A DNA stretch of 5,274 nucleotides from Magnetovibrio sp. (GTDB lineage: Bacteria; Pseudomonadota; Alphaproteobacteria; Rhodospirillales; Magnetovibrionaceae): assembly GCA_016764335.1 (NCBI GenBank), contig JAESSB010000029.1, positions 17,530 to 22,803 on the forward strand. Direction: 5' to 3'. Of this stretch, positions 4,949-5,274 are shown one piece after another. The position numbers were made by a program, and so were the translations under genes. A model generated the notes under the pieces. It made no database searches. It had not been told where the DNA came from and saw nothing but the letters and a program-made list of their open reading frames with translations. Position 1 is the first letter of the stretch. Each line of letters begins with the position of its first letter.

Positions 4949-5274
4949 ATGGAAGTCTTGCGCCATATCCTTCGTATGTTGACCATCGCGCGGACTTTGG
5001 CCCGCCATGATGCGTTGTTCATATTGGAACAGCTCAAAGTGGCTCCTGCGATTGTCACCTTTGCTAAACTTGTGTCAAAGCGCAGCTCGCCGGGACGACC
5101 CGGACAACGATTAGCAGCAGCTTTTCAAGAATTGGGGCCAAGCTTCATCAAGGTCGGGCAGATGTTATCGACCCGTTCCGACCTATTGGGTGAACAAATG
5201 GCGGCGGATTTATCTCATCTTCAAGATAAGCTGCCTCCCTTTCCAACGGCCCTAGCCCGGGCCTCTATCGAAGC
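4949..5274 (+). CDS. ubiB: UbiB-family protein of ubiquinone biosynthesis, 5' part only
   Basis: UbiB is an atypical kinase-like membrane-associated protein needed for ubiquinone biosynthesis. Its precise biochemical role is usually described as an ATPase that assists the pathway. The window contains the first 108 codons and two bases of the next, and the frame is open to the edge. Translation gives [10 protein letters not shown] (16-24) and the family hallmark [20 protein letters not shown] (61-80), including the KxGQ motif (K68-Q71). Then [10 protein letters not shown] (90-99) also matches the family. The kinase core and any C-terminal membrane segments lie outside. The ATG at 4949 is 5 bp after the ubiE stop. 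AAAGG sits close upstream but at very short spacing, so coupling to ubiE translation is plausible. Confidence 0.93.
   Translation, partial: MEVLRHILRMLTIARTLARHDALFILEQLKVAPAIVTFAKLVSKRSSPGRPGQRLAAAFQELGPSFIKVGQMLSTRSDLLGEQMAADLSHLQDKLPPFPTALARASIE

Overview
The window looks like a chromosomal housekeeping segment of an alphaproteobacterium, most likely Rhodospirillales-like. The evidence is the gene set ubiB-ubiE / mutM-...-rpsT-dnaA, whose order is familiar from alphaproteobacteria, and the protein sequences themselves, especially DnaA and UbiE. Base composition is moderate rather than GC-rich by eye. I cannot name a genus from the sequence alone.

Layout, left to right. Positions 90-488 (+) hold an isolated 132-residue protein of unknown function. 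It has its own candidate promoter (18-47) and an operator-like inverted repeat over the start-site region (44-59). It runs convergently into dnaA (528-2012, minus), with only 39 bp between the two stop codons. Upstream of dnaA is a 523-bp non-coding region (2013-2535). It holds the dnaA ribosome-binding site and a candidate promoter, a cluster of DnaA-box-like 9-mers (2345-2386), a perfect inverted repeat (2219-2238), short repeats (2440-2528) and the probable rpsT terminator (2478-2508). Next come rpsT (2536-2802, minus) with a near-consensus sigma-70 promoter (2849-2877), a small predicted exported protein of unknown function (2884-3273, minus), and mutM/fpg (3287-4132, minus). ubiE (4167-4943, +) diverges from mutM, and 5 bp after it the start of ubiB (4949 to the window edge, +) is cut off.

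The genes fall into four transcription blocks: the lone 5' gene; dnaA, probably with its own control region; rpsT from its own strong promoter; and mutM with the small exported protein. The ubiE-ubiB pair runs the other way and serves ubiquinone biosynthesis. Points worth a second look are the DnaA-box cluster (autoregulation or origin), the MutM zinc finger whose fourth cysteine is a lysine, the unknown exported protein, the unknown 5' gene with its operator-like repeat, and the ubiE start, which lacks a Shine-Dalgarno sequence. I found no clear evidence of a novel multi-gene system, mobile element, CRISPR array, tRNA or rRNA.
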